The notes under the pieces were generated by a model. It was not told where the DNA came from, ran no database searches, and worked only from the letters and a program-made list of their open reading frames with translations. Below, piece by piece: positions 12,488 to 23,761 of a stretch of DNA of 64,000 nt (the first letter of the stretch is position 1; every line of letters starts with the position of its first letter). The position numbers and the translations under genes are program-made. This DNA is from Siphonodentalium dalli (lineage: Eukaryota > Mollusca > Scaphopoda > Gadilida > Siphonodentaliidae): positions 171,188,310 through 171,252,309 of the forward strand of contig CP136064.1 of the NCBI GenBank assembly GCA_032622095.1. The letters are read 5' to 3'.

Positions 12488-13765
12488 ACCCCCTTTTTAG
12501 CTCAACTTACTTTGTAAGTTTGAGCTATTGCCATGGGTTGGTGTCCGTCGTCCTTGTGTCCGTGTGTCCGTGTGCCCGTCAACAATTTCCTTTGGCGCGG
12601 GCTACAGGTCGTACCTTTTGTCTGATCTTTATGATATTTGTCATGAATGTTGACATTGACATGTAGATGGGAACGAGTCATTCTGGGGTCATTCGGCAAA
12701 AAAACATGGCCGCCAGCGGCCATCTTGGATTTCAATATTCATTCCATTGGCGCGGGCTACAGGTCGTACTGCTTGTCTGATCATCATGAAATTATTGACA
12801 TGTAGATGGGAACGAGTCATTTTGGGGTCATTTGGCCAAAAAACATGGCCGCCAGCAGCCATCTTGGATTTTACTCTTTGCATGACTAAATCTTTTGGCG
12901 CGGGCTACAGGTCGTAGCTTTGGTCATATCTTCATTAAATTTGTCATGTATGTTAACAATGGCATGTCGATGGGAACGAGTCATTTTGGGGTCATTCGGC
13001 CAAAAAAATTGGCCGCCAGCGGCCATCTTGGATTTTACTCTTTGCATGACTAAATCCTTTGGCACAGGCTACAGGTCGTACCTTTAGTCTGATCTTTATG
13101 AAATTTGTCATGAATGTTGACATTGACATATAGATGGGAACGAGTCATTTTGGGGTCATTCGGCAGCGGCCATCTTGGATTTCAAAATTCAATCCATTGG
13201 CGCGGGCTACAGGTCGTACTGCTTGTCTGATCATCTTGAAATTTGTCATGTATGTTAATATTGACATATAGATGGGAACGAGTCATTTTGGGGTCGTTCG
13301 GCCAAAAAACATGGCCGCCAGCGGCCATCTTGGATTTTACTCTTTGCATGACTAAATCCTTTGGCACATGATACAGGTCGTACCTTTGGTAATTATGAGA
13401 TTTGTCATGGCTGTTGAAATTGACATGTAGATGGGAACAAGTCATTTTGGGGTCATTCGGCAAAAAAACATGGCTGCCAGCAGCCATCTTGGATTTTATT
13501 CTTTGCATGACTAAGTTATTTGGCGCGGGCTACATGTCGTAGCTTTGGTCTGATGATCATGAAATTTGTCATGGATGTTGACATTGCCATGTAGATGGGA
13601 ATGAGTCTTTTTCTGGTCATTCGGCAAAAAAACATGGCTGCCAGCGGCCATCTTGGATTTTACTCTTTCCATAACTAGGCCTTTCAACTTTCCACATTCC
13701 TAATCACTCCATTGACTGTAACACATGCAATTTTTACCTTTCCAAGTTGAGCTACAGTGTCATTG
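12488..13765. repeat. About 155-bp tandem array with CCATCTTGG palindrome, seven units
   Basis: Units start with 'ttggcgcgggctacaggtcgta' variants near 12592, 12747, 12894, 13059, 13196, 13359 and 13519 (spacing 137-165 bp). Each continues with atttgtcatg...tgttgacattg, gatgggaacgagtcatttt, ggggtcattcggc and atggccgccagcggccatcttgg. The last phrase holds an 8-bp inverted repeat (ATGGCCGC/GCGGCCAT). The array is bounded by gctcaacttac...gtttgagcta on the left and aagttgagcta on the right, so it may be one element with agctcaac-type ends. A lone partial unit sits at 17155-17260. The minus-strand open frames across it simply follow the repeat. Confidence 0.88.
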
Positions 13766-14813
13766 CAACTTACATTTCACTGTTATTTTTTTTTAGCATG
13801 TTAATATTTTTTTTCGAATTTGTGCGCTCCTGTACTGTTTATAACATCTCACTTATAGTTTTACTTTTTTATTCATTTGTCTGGTCGTTGAAGCATTGGA
13901 CCCCTGTTGGACCTAGAACAAATTGTTGACAAGCTGTTTTTGGTGTCATTTTGTCTGGCAATCTGGGGAACAACATATCCAACATCCGCTAAAATCCACT
14001 TTGGGGAAAATTTTCTAGAGCATTTTGAATAAAAAGGTCTTATTTGTGGTTTTTATGTATGATTTTCCATTCCTTATGAAATATACACTTGAATGGCATT
14101 TAAATTAAAGTTATACAGATGGCAGGAACATGCAACATAAACAATTAAATTATGATTGTTGTCATGACAGACGATTGTCATTTCGTGTACAATTAGATTG
14201 TCAAAATTCAAAATAGCGGACAAAATAGCTACCGAAAGTGGTAAAATTGGACAATTTTCGCTAAATTTCACAAGATCGTTTCCATTTATAAGAAATTTGG
14301 TTTAAATGGCCAGTTATGTCAACATATACAATTTTAAATCAATGTTTGATAATTTTGAGCCATATTAGGATGATTGGGAATTTGGGCCCTTCGGTGTCCC
14401 TCAAATTCTAAATAGATGTACTAAATTTCGAAGAAAAATCAATTATTATTTTATTGCCCAGAATAACCACAAATCGACACACCAATATACTGAATAGTCA
14501 TTAGATGTCAGATACCAACCACTAGTACCCATTTTAGCAGAAATGAGGCCATCACTTCCCAAAATAGGGACACATATGGCTACCGAAAGTAGTCAATTTG
14601 GGCAATTTTGGCTAAAGTTCACCAGATTGTTTCCATTTAGACGAAAATTGTTGATGTAATGGCAAGCACCTCAGTAAATTAAGTCGGATCCTAATCCGAT
14701 GGAGAAGTTGTCGTTACAGTGTCCCAAAATGCTGGCGAAAATTTCGATCGAAAGTCAAAAATTTAAATTTTGTCATTGATTTGTAACTAAATCTTCTCAT
14801 ATCGAATATAATT
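13766..14813. repeat. Diverged repeats, no gene
   Basis: Bases 14215-14330 and 14575-14665 are direct diverged copies (gctaccgaaagt ... caccagattgtttccattta). Bases 13928-14020 recur inverted at about 17755-17855 (shared 'ctttggggaaaattttct'), so the 14.0-17.8 kb block is bracketed by inverted copies. No coding exon is visible. Confidence 0.5.
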
Positions 14814-16415
14814 TGATGAGTGTCCAACGCAATCAAACTAGTATCGAAATACATCCAATGGGTGTCCAAAACCATCAAAGGAGCGAAAAACAACGCAACT
14901 GGTATCTCAACCACCTTCTTAATAATATACAAAATTAATCGGTGAGTGTCCCAGTCCATTGAACGGGCGTCCCAACTCAGCCAACTAGTGTCCCAACTCC
15001 ACAATATATGGACCACCAAAATAGTGTCACAAACCATCCAAATAGTGACCAAACCAGTCCAATGTGTGTTCCATACCACCCAACGATTACCACATGTCAC
15101 CCATCGAGTCTCCCAATTCATGCAAAGCCACAACAATGGGTGTTTCAAAGCATCAAGTGTGTACCACAAATAATCCAATGGGTGTCCCAAACCAACAGAT
15201 GAGTGTCCATAATAATCCAATGAGTATCTTAAGCCACACGATGATTGTATCAAACCACAAGTAGTGTATAAAAACGTCCAATGTTATCAGACCACAAGTA
15301 GTGTCTGAAAATGTGCCACATCATCTAATGAGTGTCCCAAACTAGATTACAAAACCGTCCATCAAATATATCAAACCATGTTTTTGGTAAACTCATGGTT
15401 TGATAAACACATTTGATCGTCTGAAATACTCGATGGAGGGTTTTGTACACTATTGTAGATGTATTGCGATGACAGTTGGTAGTTGGTTTGTAACGTCTGT
15501 CCAGTTGCATGGATAGGGAACCCATTGGATTGTTTGTGATGCTCGTTTTATGGTTTGGGTCGCCCGCTGAGTAGTCTGTGACTTCAGTTGGGTGGTTTTG
15601 TGGGACCAATTGAGTGGTTTGTTCACTTCGAGAGGATTGGGACATTCTCTATATATTTTAGACACTGGTTATGTGCATTGGGACACTTCGTGGCCGACTG
15701 GGTCACTGATTTGGCCGTTTGGGACACTATAGTTGAATGGATTGATACGACGTATGCTGTATGTCATATGATACTCCCCGGATGTATTGGGATGTTAGTT
15801 CTGTGGCATGGGGTATATATTGGATGCCTTCCACTCGTGTGGTTTCGGACACCCGATGGATGGTTTGGTTACGTTGACACACCCATTGTGTGGTTTTTGG
15901 GAACTGATTGAGTGGTTTGACACACTCGGTGGGTGATCATTGTATGGTTTGTTTTACTCATTTGATGGCTATGGACACTCATTTGATAGTTTTGGACACC
16001 TGCTAGATGGTTTGAGACACACCCGTGTGGTTTCTTTCGAACATCGGTTGCAAAGTCTGGAGCACTACCGGTGTGGTTTGAAAACATTCATTTTGGGACA
16101 CTCATTTGGGTCGATTGGAATACCAGATGCATGGTTTGGGGGACTATATGTGTGGGCTATGGCACCAGTTGAGTATCGTTTAGGGTACTACCTACCTCAG
16201 TCTACATCATTCTGTGTGGTTTGTGGAACTCGTTTGGTGGATTGGGACAGCCCTTGGGTGGTTTGGGACAATATTTGGATTTGGGATGCCCATCGTATGG
16301 ATTGGGATACTCACATGTTGGGTTTTGCAACTCTGTATGTGGTTTGGCACAATCGTTCTGTGGTCTGGGGACACTCATTTGATGTATTATGGGACTAGTT
16401 GATGGCTTTAGAAAC
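14814..16415. repeat. Inverted 24-bp minisatellite, 1.6 kb
   Basis: The left half (14814-15370) repeats 'gtgtcccaaaccatccaatg' variants. The right half (about 15480-16415) repeats the reverse complement ('ggtttgggacactcatttgatgg'). The orientation switches near 15390, where a local palindrome lies (tcaaaccatg...catggtttga). Most units are about 24 bp, a multiple of three, and lack stops, so open frames of up to 179 codons appear on the minus strand at left and the plus strand at right (periodic W-D-T-H). Those frames are repeat artefacts unless transcript evidence appears. Confidence 0.85.
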
Positions 16416-16520
16416 TCATATGAAGATTTAGTCAGAAAAATCAAAAACACTTAAATTGTTCACTTCCGACTGCCATTTTCGCTGTCATTTTGAAAACATT
16501 TTAGACACCGAATTGTCAAA

Positions 16521-16660
16521 TTCTCGGGGTATGACTTATTATAACGGATTAGGATTCGCATATGCTATTGCAACACGAATAGTGCGTTTTTTCTCGGGGT
16601 ATGACTTATTATAACGGATTAGGATTCGCATATGCTATTGCAACACGAATAGTGCGTTTT
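16521..16660. repeat. Perfect 70-bp tandem duplication
   Basis: Bases 16521-16590 and 16591-16660 are identical (ttctcggggtatgac ... tagtgcgttt). The perfect identity implies a very recent duplication or an assembly artefact. Confidence 0.95.
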
Positions 16661-16921
16661 TATTGGACATTGAAGATGTTGGTAGTACACTCCAAGAAAT
16701 GGCCGCCTTATTGCCTGGTACATACACGGCCACATGTTGGCATCAAAATAGTTTGAGCAGATATCCTTACAAACAAAAAACTGGATCAAGTTCAATACTG
16801 GGGCCCCAGTCTGGGTGCATATTGACCAACTTGGTTCCGGACAAAATTGCAATTTTCACCATTTTCTTACATATTTTCTTTATTTTATCCAAAATTAACG
16901 ACTGTCCCTTCATGAAACGCG

Positions 16922-17929
16922 CAGGGGGGGGGGGGGGGGCGCGGTCGGAAATAAAATTCAGGCACGTATAGCATTTTTCCCCTTTCGATCATTTTTTGTA
17001 CCCACCCACCCCCACCGCCAATTTTTTTTCCGTTTTCGGCAGTTTTTTCCGACAATTTTTTGACACTGACCACCCCCCCTTTTAACACTAAAACAGAGAT
17101 TTACGGGGGGAAATTCACTGTAAACAGCTGTATATGAATTTCTGTGCATACTATTTATCATGGATGTTAACATGGACATGTAAATAGGAATGAGTCATTT
17201 TGAGGTCATTCGGCCAAAAAAACATGGCTGCCAGCGGCCATCTTGGATTTCAAAATTTGCAACAAAATACAACACGATAACTGCCTGCAGTCAGTTTACC
17301 AGTTAGAATTACATTATTTCTCTCATTCAAAGTGGTTTTGAAGCCCAACTCATTGCCAAAACACTAAAAAAACAAGCAGGAATTTTTTTTTTTAGTTGCG
17401 GAAAAAATTGCTTGTTGGTGGCTTTTTCTTTCAACCCCCCCCCCCTCACAATTGGCAGTCAGGAACTCGACTGAGTATTTATGGTTGGCAGATTTGTTTA
17501 TTAACAAAATTCCAATTTTCACCATTTTTTGTTTATATATTTCAGTCTTTCGACCCAAAAATGACGACTTTTCCCGTTCTGGACAACATGGGCATTTTGG
17601 ATATGTTATTATATGAGTATAGTCACACTCAAAAACACCAAAAGTCATTGCATAGCAAAATTGTTCACGGTTGGGCGTATCTTTCCATCAATTTGACTGG
17701 ACTATAATAAGGAACCCCAAAGTTAACACAAAAAGCCATAAATGGGACACTATTTCAAAGATATGTAGAAAATTTTCCCCAAAGCGAATTTTCTATCTAT
17801 TATTCCCCATGTTCAACCCGACAATATAACACTCACACTCAAAACAGCTTGTACCTATTTAATATAGGTTCACGTTAAAATCCGAGTCTCAACCTGTCTC
17901 AACCAAAAAATTACAATTTTCACGCCGGT

Positions 17930-17963
<34 letters not shown>

Positions 17964-18080
17964 CGTGAGAAAATTTACACATACAGGGCCCAAAATTTTT
18001 TTTACAGGCCTTTTGCTACCCACCCACCCTTTTTGTGCAAATTTTTTTTTTTTTCCGCCTGATGTTTTTGGACCCTAAAA
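16922..18080. repeat. Three G/C-run elements around a stray tandem-array unit
   Basis: G-run family copies lie at 16922-17085, about 17396-17450 (C run) and 17930-18080; the last starts with a 33-base G run (17930-17962). Each shares tacccacccac-type or ccccc blocks and long T/A runs. Bases 17155-17260 are a single diverged copy of the 12.5-13.7 kb array unit (gaatgagtcatttt ... cagcggccatcttgg). No gene is visible. Confidence 0.65.
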
Positions 18081-18407
18081 TAAGAAAAAAAATCTTTTTT
18101 AAGACCAAATCAAACAGAATCAAAGGTAAGTTTTAAATTGGTCCGTTTCTGGCAGATTCCAAGTGTTCAAACAATTGAAAAACTATCAACGGTTATGATG
18201 TTGTTTTCGACATTTAAAAATACATTTATTCTACAGTATGCACAGATATTGTGAGGTAATATTTATAGTGCCAATAAGCCAACATTGTGTTTAATTTTTA
18301 CATAAATAGTCCAGTTACTAATTAATGACTTCTTCACTGTTGTTCCCAAAAAGGTGCCACCAACCATCATATCAGAACACCTTATAGCCATACCTGCAAT
18401 GACAATT
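18081..18407. other. No feature recognised
   Basis: AT-rich sequence with no open frame of note, no splice-bounded exon and no inverted repeat that I could detect. Confidence 0.4.
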
Positions 18408-20580
18408 ATTACGCCACCGTAGTGTGGTGTTTATTGCTTTTGGTTTTTTTGTATCGCATGGGCGATCGATAATTCACTGGGTGATTGTACATTCGGCAAA
18501 CCTCGTCAGATTCCGTCACCGTTTCATCGTACCGATAATTACGAGAGTACAACTAAGATTGGCACATGTGTTTACGTCACCGGTGTAATTGTGGGGACAT
18601 GCTTCTATTATGAAGGTTTGCTATCCCGAAGGTCCGCTATTCCGAAGGTTCTCTATTCCGAAGGTTTTTGTTATTTTTAGGTTAATTCTATATTTTAAAG
18701 TATTGAGACTAATTTGAGAGGGTTCATTTTCACAAAGATTCTTTATATGGAGTGTGCGCTCACATCCGAACTGATCATGCGCGCACACCGATACAGATAC
18801 AGGAGGAAATAACTTAACTTAGAACATTAAATGTGATTTTGTTTTGTTTTCGCTGGTTTTCTTGAGATTTTATGTCATTACGTGGGCCCATACCTTTGAA
18901 TTCTTGGCATATACTATGAATGTTGTGGTATATATGGACCCTCCCGCATTGGGACATGACATAGGTTCAGTTGACTTAAGTGGTGTTCTGTGTGTGCTCC
19001 AATTTGGAGTTCATTATTTTAAGGGCCAAGTTTAGAATTTTATGGGTCCATACCTTTGAACTCTGGGCATATAATATGAATATTGGGGGGCATGGCTCTA
19101 TTCCGAAGGTTCACTATCCCGAAGGTCCACTATTCCGAAATTTCTCTGAATGTTCGCTATTCCGAAGGTTCACCAATCCGAAGGTTCGTTATTCCGAAGG
19201 TTCTGTGTTCCAAAGATTTTTTTTATTTTAAGGTTAATTCTATATTCTAAAGTAACGAGAGGGTTCATTATCACGAAGATTCTTTTTATGAAGGAAATAA
19301 CGTAAAACATTAAATGTGATTTTGTTTTGTTTTCGAGGGTTTTCTTGAGTTTAATGTCATTACGTATGACCTTATTTCTCATTACATATTCACGCCAAGG
19401 AGCCCACACAATTGCTATGTTACGATGCGATTTAATGTGATTATGTGTGACCTAATATCTCAATAATCTGAGGCAAGAGTACGCCTGCTAAAGGCGAATT
19501 ATAACAGTTGGGGGTATAACGCTCAATAAATACTGGAGGCTATAACAAACTGCGCAGTAGAATATCGCTGAATGGACGAGTATGAGATGAGCCTAAATGC
19601 AATTGTGACTTTGTTTAAAGGCCCACTTAATTTTCGAGTCATTAATTTTTTATCGTATATACGGTTTTAATAACAATTTATGCCATAAAATTTGAATAAA
19701 CTACTATAATTCATCACCATTTGAAAGGCAGAATACTTCTATCTCCTAGTTTGAAACACCTTCAAAATACCGCGTCGTATATCTAGCAATTAGCAACCAA
19801 CATGTCCTCCTCGGCTTTCCATAGATTTCAACGTAATTTGATACCTATGGGTATTTGTGTCCGGGAAGTGTTTTGAACGGGTCAAATCGTGACCCCGACC
19901 TGACCTTGACCTTTAAAACTGTCAATGCAAGGTCAATTTGGGTAAAACGGACAAATTTCGGCGAAATTTGATACTAGGGATACTTTGGTCTGAGGAGAGT
20001 TTTGAACGTGTCAAATCGTGATCTCGGCCTGACCTTGACCTTCAATATGGCCAATCAAAGGTCAACTCGGATAAAACGGATAGATTTCGACGAAATTTGA
20101 TACCTATGGGTACTTTTGTCGGGGGGGGGGGGTGTTATGGACGGGTCAAATCATGACTCTGACCTTACCTTGACCTTCAAAATTGTTAATTAAAGGTCAA
20201 GTTGGGTAAAACGGACGGATTTCGACGAAATTTGATACCTATGGGTAGTTTTCTACGGGTGGGGGTGTTTTGGACTGGACAAATCATGACCCTGACCTGA
20301 CCTTGACTTTCGAAATAGTCAATTGAAGGTCAAATCGCACCTTTCACCGGAAAGCAGATGTGAAACAGCCCGGGTGAAGTCGGGCCTATCAGCTTGTGTA
20401 ATAAAGAAGACAGTTTGATGAAAGTAATGTATGCCACGGGAAAACTTGAAATATGGAAGTACGCAAATTTCCCGCATAAAATTTGAAAGCTAGTTTATAG
20501 AATAATTGTATTATTATTTATATTTATGGCTAATAATACGATCTTGGTGGCGTTACCATTTCTGACTATGGTTTTCTTGT
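18408..20580 (+). mobile_element. Interspersed repeat, copy A (2.17 kb)
   Basis: Begins attacgccaccgtagtgtgg and ends ctatggttttcttgt. It is nearly identical to copy B at 28974-31157: offset 10,566 at the start and 10,577 at the end, with only substitutions, a 7-bp indel near the right end and G-run length changes. It contains clusters of tattccgaaggtt motifs (18618-18667, 19098-19205) and a four-unit AGGTCA-rich tandem repeat. No transposase is visible. I see no clear target duplication or terminal inverted repeat, apart from ACGCCACC near the left end and GGTGGCGT about 40 bp from the right end. Class unresolved. Confidence 0.85.
19837..20350. promoter_or_regulatory. Four tandem units rich in AGGTCA half-sites
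   Basis: Units of about 127-135 bp start 'atttgatacctatgggta' (about 19837, 19964, 20093, 20228). Each holds gacctgaccttgacc and an aaggtcaa copy on the opposite strand. TGACCTTGA is the complement of TCAAGGTCA, the extended half-site bound by ERR/SF-1-type nuclear receptors. The array is repeated in copy B (about 30403-30910). Binding is inferred from the motif only. Confidence 0.5.
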
Positions 20581-20589
20581 ATAGTATAC

Positions 20590-20692
20590 TAGCTGGTGGA
20601 CCCGACTTCGTCCGGGCTGTTTCCCCTCTGCTTTTCGGCGAATTGCGCGATTTGACCTTGAATTGTCCATTTTGAAGGCCAAGGTCAGGTGG
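20590..20692. repeat. Inverted fragment of the same repeat family
   Basis: agctggtggacccgacttcg...gtcaaggtcaggt is the reverse complement of about 20290-20398 in copy A (gaccttgac ... gaagtcgggcctatcagct), with substitutions. It directly abuts the truncated LINE. Confidence 0.7.
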
Positions 20693-20743
20693 GGATTCCG
20701 CTCACGTCTTAGCTGTGAAACTCAACTTGTCTCTTTCTCACAG

Positions 20744-22609
20744 AGGCGTTATTTCGCTAAAATCCGTTTTGGATTCTGGATTCAGATTACAGGTTTGTCC
20801 CCGTACGACTTGGTTCGGCAAAAGAACAGACCACAAATTTCCAGAATCAGTAAACGAACAGACCGTGATCCTAATTTCGCTAAAATCCGATAGGGATTCG
20901 GATTCCGATTACGGACTCAAATGTTCGTAATGTAAACAAACCGAGATTTCGCCACCTCGGAGTTTAAAAACACAATAAAACATAAGAATCCGTCTCTTAT
21001 GTACAAATTATTGCAGAATATAAACGATCTATATCAAAGAATTTTAAATGCGGATACAAATTTGTTTTATTGAATGTAAACTGGGAGAATATTACTGAAA
21101 TTAGCCAAATAATAACGCTATTGATAGTGACGCTGGGGGAGCACTTCGGTTGATGGCGAATAAATTGCAAATCATTGTTGATTGTCACTTTCATATGTCC
21201 ATTTCATAATTCCATCCTTAAAATACCGCCCGAACGCATGTCGATTTCGAATTCGGCGGATACGTCACCATTGACCGAGTTCATATGCACCTGCATGGAT
21301 ATATATGTCTTCTGCTGTGTTCGTTATTATAATGTTTCTTCTTATTCAAGAAATAGTAGGATTATATGGTATCGATGGATTATCAGATACACGTATGTAC
21401 TATCATCTAGTCTTAATGTTATAGCAATTTCATGTTTAACATGTTTTGTTTCGTTAAATGCAGTCGTTTTGCACAATAGTCTCTGTATAGACAACAGACA
21501 AATGTTCTAGGGACGTGGCTAGAAGTTTCCTCAAATTTACGGTCAACTGCACCCCCCCCCCCCCCTTTGAACCAAACATCAATCTCACAGGTTCGCAGAA
21601 TTCAATTTGCTCCCCTTGGAAATATCCAATCTGACAAACACTAAGATTGGAAAATTACCAACTTTTACTGGTTGAAAAAAATCAAACAATGCGAACAATG
21701 CCAACCTATATATGGTGTCAAATTAATGTCCAACTAATGTTGTGTCATGCATGAAATTTCCGACTGCTGGAATGTACCAACGTTTAGTTTAGATATATTT
21801 ATTTCAAATATATGTCAAATTTAGATAACACATGATATATAGCACATACATTTGTTTATACATACAAAGGAATTGGGGGACAAGTACTGACTCACTTAAG
21901 GGTACCCCCTCTCCCATATGTTATTACACTGAAAAAATAAATAATTAGTAATGGCAAAGCAACATGACTACCAAAACAAGTTGAACATATATACAGATCA
22001 CTGGACACCCCCTCTCCCGAGTTAGTCATAAATTTGTATATGTATTTATTTAAAATCGGGTTTGTTTGTTTGTTGTGTTTGTTGGCTTGTACGTATCATT
22101 ATTTGAAACAGTTAGTCAAAATGATCCTGATTTTCCTCACGTATGAATGACTGCACAGGTTAGCAAATTATACCAAAAATCGGGGTGGGGGTCGAGACAC
22201 CCAATCAACCCTGTCGTCACGTCCCTGTTCAACCGACAAGTTTCGTGTGTTCTTCACAACATCTTCGGAATTTGATTCAGGAGGCTTAGAGCTGTCATGT
22301 TTAGATATGCTTGCCATCATCAATAAACACACTTTAACTTGAAAAAAAAGATGCGATTAAGTCGGATTGTCAGCAAATTATGTGCCGTGTATATACACAT
22401 AGAAGAAAAGCATGATTTCACAACAAACATGCACTTTATAAATATAAGATACAAATGATACTTTTGTCAAATACATGAGCCATGTTTGACGCTGGGAGAG
22501 ATTTTCGGAGACCACGTGGATTTCAAAATCTGACCTAGAATCCGAAATTAGCTCCGCCCCCCGTAATCGGCTTTGGATTCTCAAACCGGATTTTAGCGAA
22601 ATTACGGCT
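20744..22609. mobile_element. 1.87-kb DNA transposon inserted in the LINE
   Basis: The ends aggcgttatttcgctaaaat and its near-perfect inverse attttagcgaaattacggct give a 23-bp terminal inverted repeat with two mismatches. A 3-bp duplication CAG (20741-20743 and 22610-22612) flanks it. A second copy of the terminal sequence (aatttcgctaaaatccga) lies inside at 20875-20893. Open frames inside (for example 21175-21510) show no transposase motif, so it appears non-autonomous. A 3-bp target duplication occurs in PIF/Harbinger, CACTA and some other superfamilies; I cannot assign it. Confidence 0.82.
21508..22227. mobile_element. Possible nested DNA element
   Basis: tagggacgtggc at 21508 and gtcacgtccctg ending at 22227 form an inverted pair, flanked by ttc on both sides. 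It contains a C run at about 21550-21566 and no recognisable gene. Short ends and a 3-bp flank make this tentative. Confidence 0.5.
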
Positions 22610-23761
22610 CAGGACATACTGGACTCTCTTGCACAGCATCAACAAACCGATGTGGCGGTTTTAGACTTCTCAAAGGCCTTTGATAAAGTTGACCATCAAC
22701 GCCTCATCTTAAAACTGAAAAGAGTGGGCATAGATAATACCACAGTAAATTGGATAAAATCATTCCTCTCAAACAGAACACAGAAAGTCCTTGTTGATGG
22801 CTCTGAATCAGAATCATGCCCTGTACTATCAGGTGTTCCTCAGCGCTCTGTCCCGGGGTCCTGCCTCTTCCTTATCTACATCAATGATATGCCCACATCC
22901 CTGAAATGCAACACACGACTCTTCGCAGATGACACTATCGTCTACTGTACCATCTCATGCCCCACTGACTGCAACCATCTCCAACAAGATTTAAACCAAC
23001 TCGAAAAATGGGGAAAAGAATGGGCCATGTCTTTCAACACCAACAAATGCGAAATAATTACAATAACCAGAAAAAAAGAACCAATAACAAACAACTACCT
23101 ACTTCATGGCAAAATACTGAAAAACACCACTGCAACCAAGTACCTCGGCCTAACCATCACAAACAAGCTTGAATGGAAACCTCACATTAATAACATAGTG
23201 AACAAAGCAAATGCCACACTGAGGTTCCTAAAACGTAACATCAGAACAGACAGCAGAAAAATAAAGGAGCTGGCATACAAAACCTATGTTCGACCACAGC
23301 TCGAATACTGCTGCCCCATATGTCACCCATGGCAAATAGGCCTTACTTCAAAAATTTAAATGGTTCAACACCGAGCAGTCAGATATATCTTCAATATTTA
23401 CAACTACCCAAGCAGCCCCACAAACATGTTAAACATTCTTAAATGGCCTACTCTTAGCAGTAGAAGAGACTTCTCCTATGTTATCCTCTTCCATAAAATC
23501 AGATATAATAATGTAGACATCACTGACTCTGCTCCACTAACACCCACACGAGACCACAAACTTATCCGCCCCTTCTATCGACCGAAATACCTCAGCACTT
23601 CCTTCTATCCCCGAACAATTTCTCTCTGGAACAAAATCCCAACCGATACTGCAAATATTCAAGACACATCATTGTTTAAGGATGCCCTCCACAGTCACTT
23701 ATATGAACCCGGTAATAGCAAGCAGGGCTCCTCCACAAAACCACCACCAGCGTCAAAATAA

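Larger units (their letters stand above)
20693..23761 (+). pseudogene. CR1/jockey-type LINE reverse transcriptase, interrupted
   Basis: This is the 5'-truncated end of a non-LTR retrotransposon polymerase. The segment 20693-20743 encodes GFRSRLSCETQL..., the conserved stretch before RT motif A. The frame resumes at 22610 and gives DILDSLAQHQQTD, then (numbering from 22652) motif A VLDFSKAFDKVD (3-14), a degenerate motif B GVPQRSVPGS (61-70, R65 where G is usual) and catalytic LFADD (90-94). It then runs through the thumb to a TAA at 23357-23359; the frame continues from 23360 to 23761 (VQHRAVRYI... region). Defects: a 1,866-bp transposon insertion, one in-frame stop and a damaged motif B. Removing the insert and one CAG copy restores the frame exactly. 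No endonuclease or ORF1 is present, so it is inactive. Confidence 0.93.

Noticed and set aside
14714-15253. 179-codon minus-strand open frame (and plus-strand frame 15940-16398)
   Set aside because: They follow the 24-bp minisatellite, whose unit is a multiple of three without stops; residues simply repeat W-D-T-H and there is no domain.
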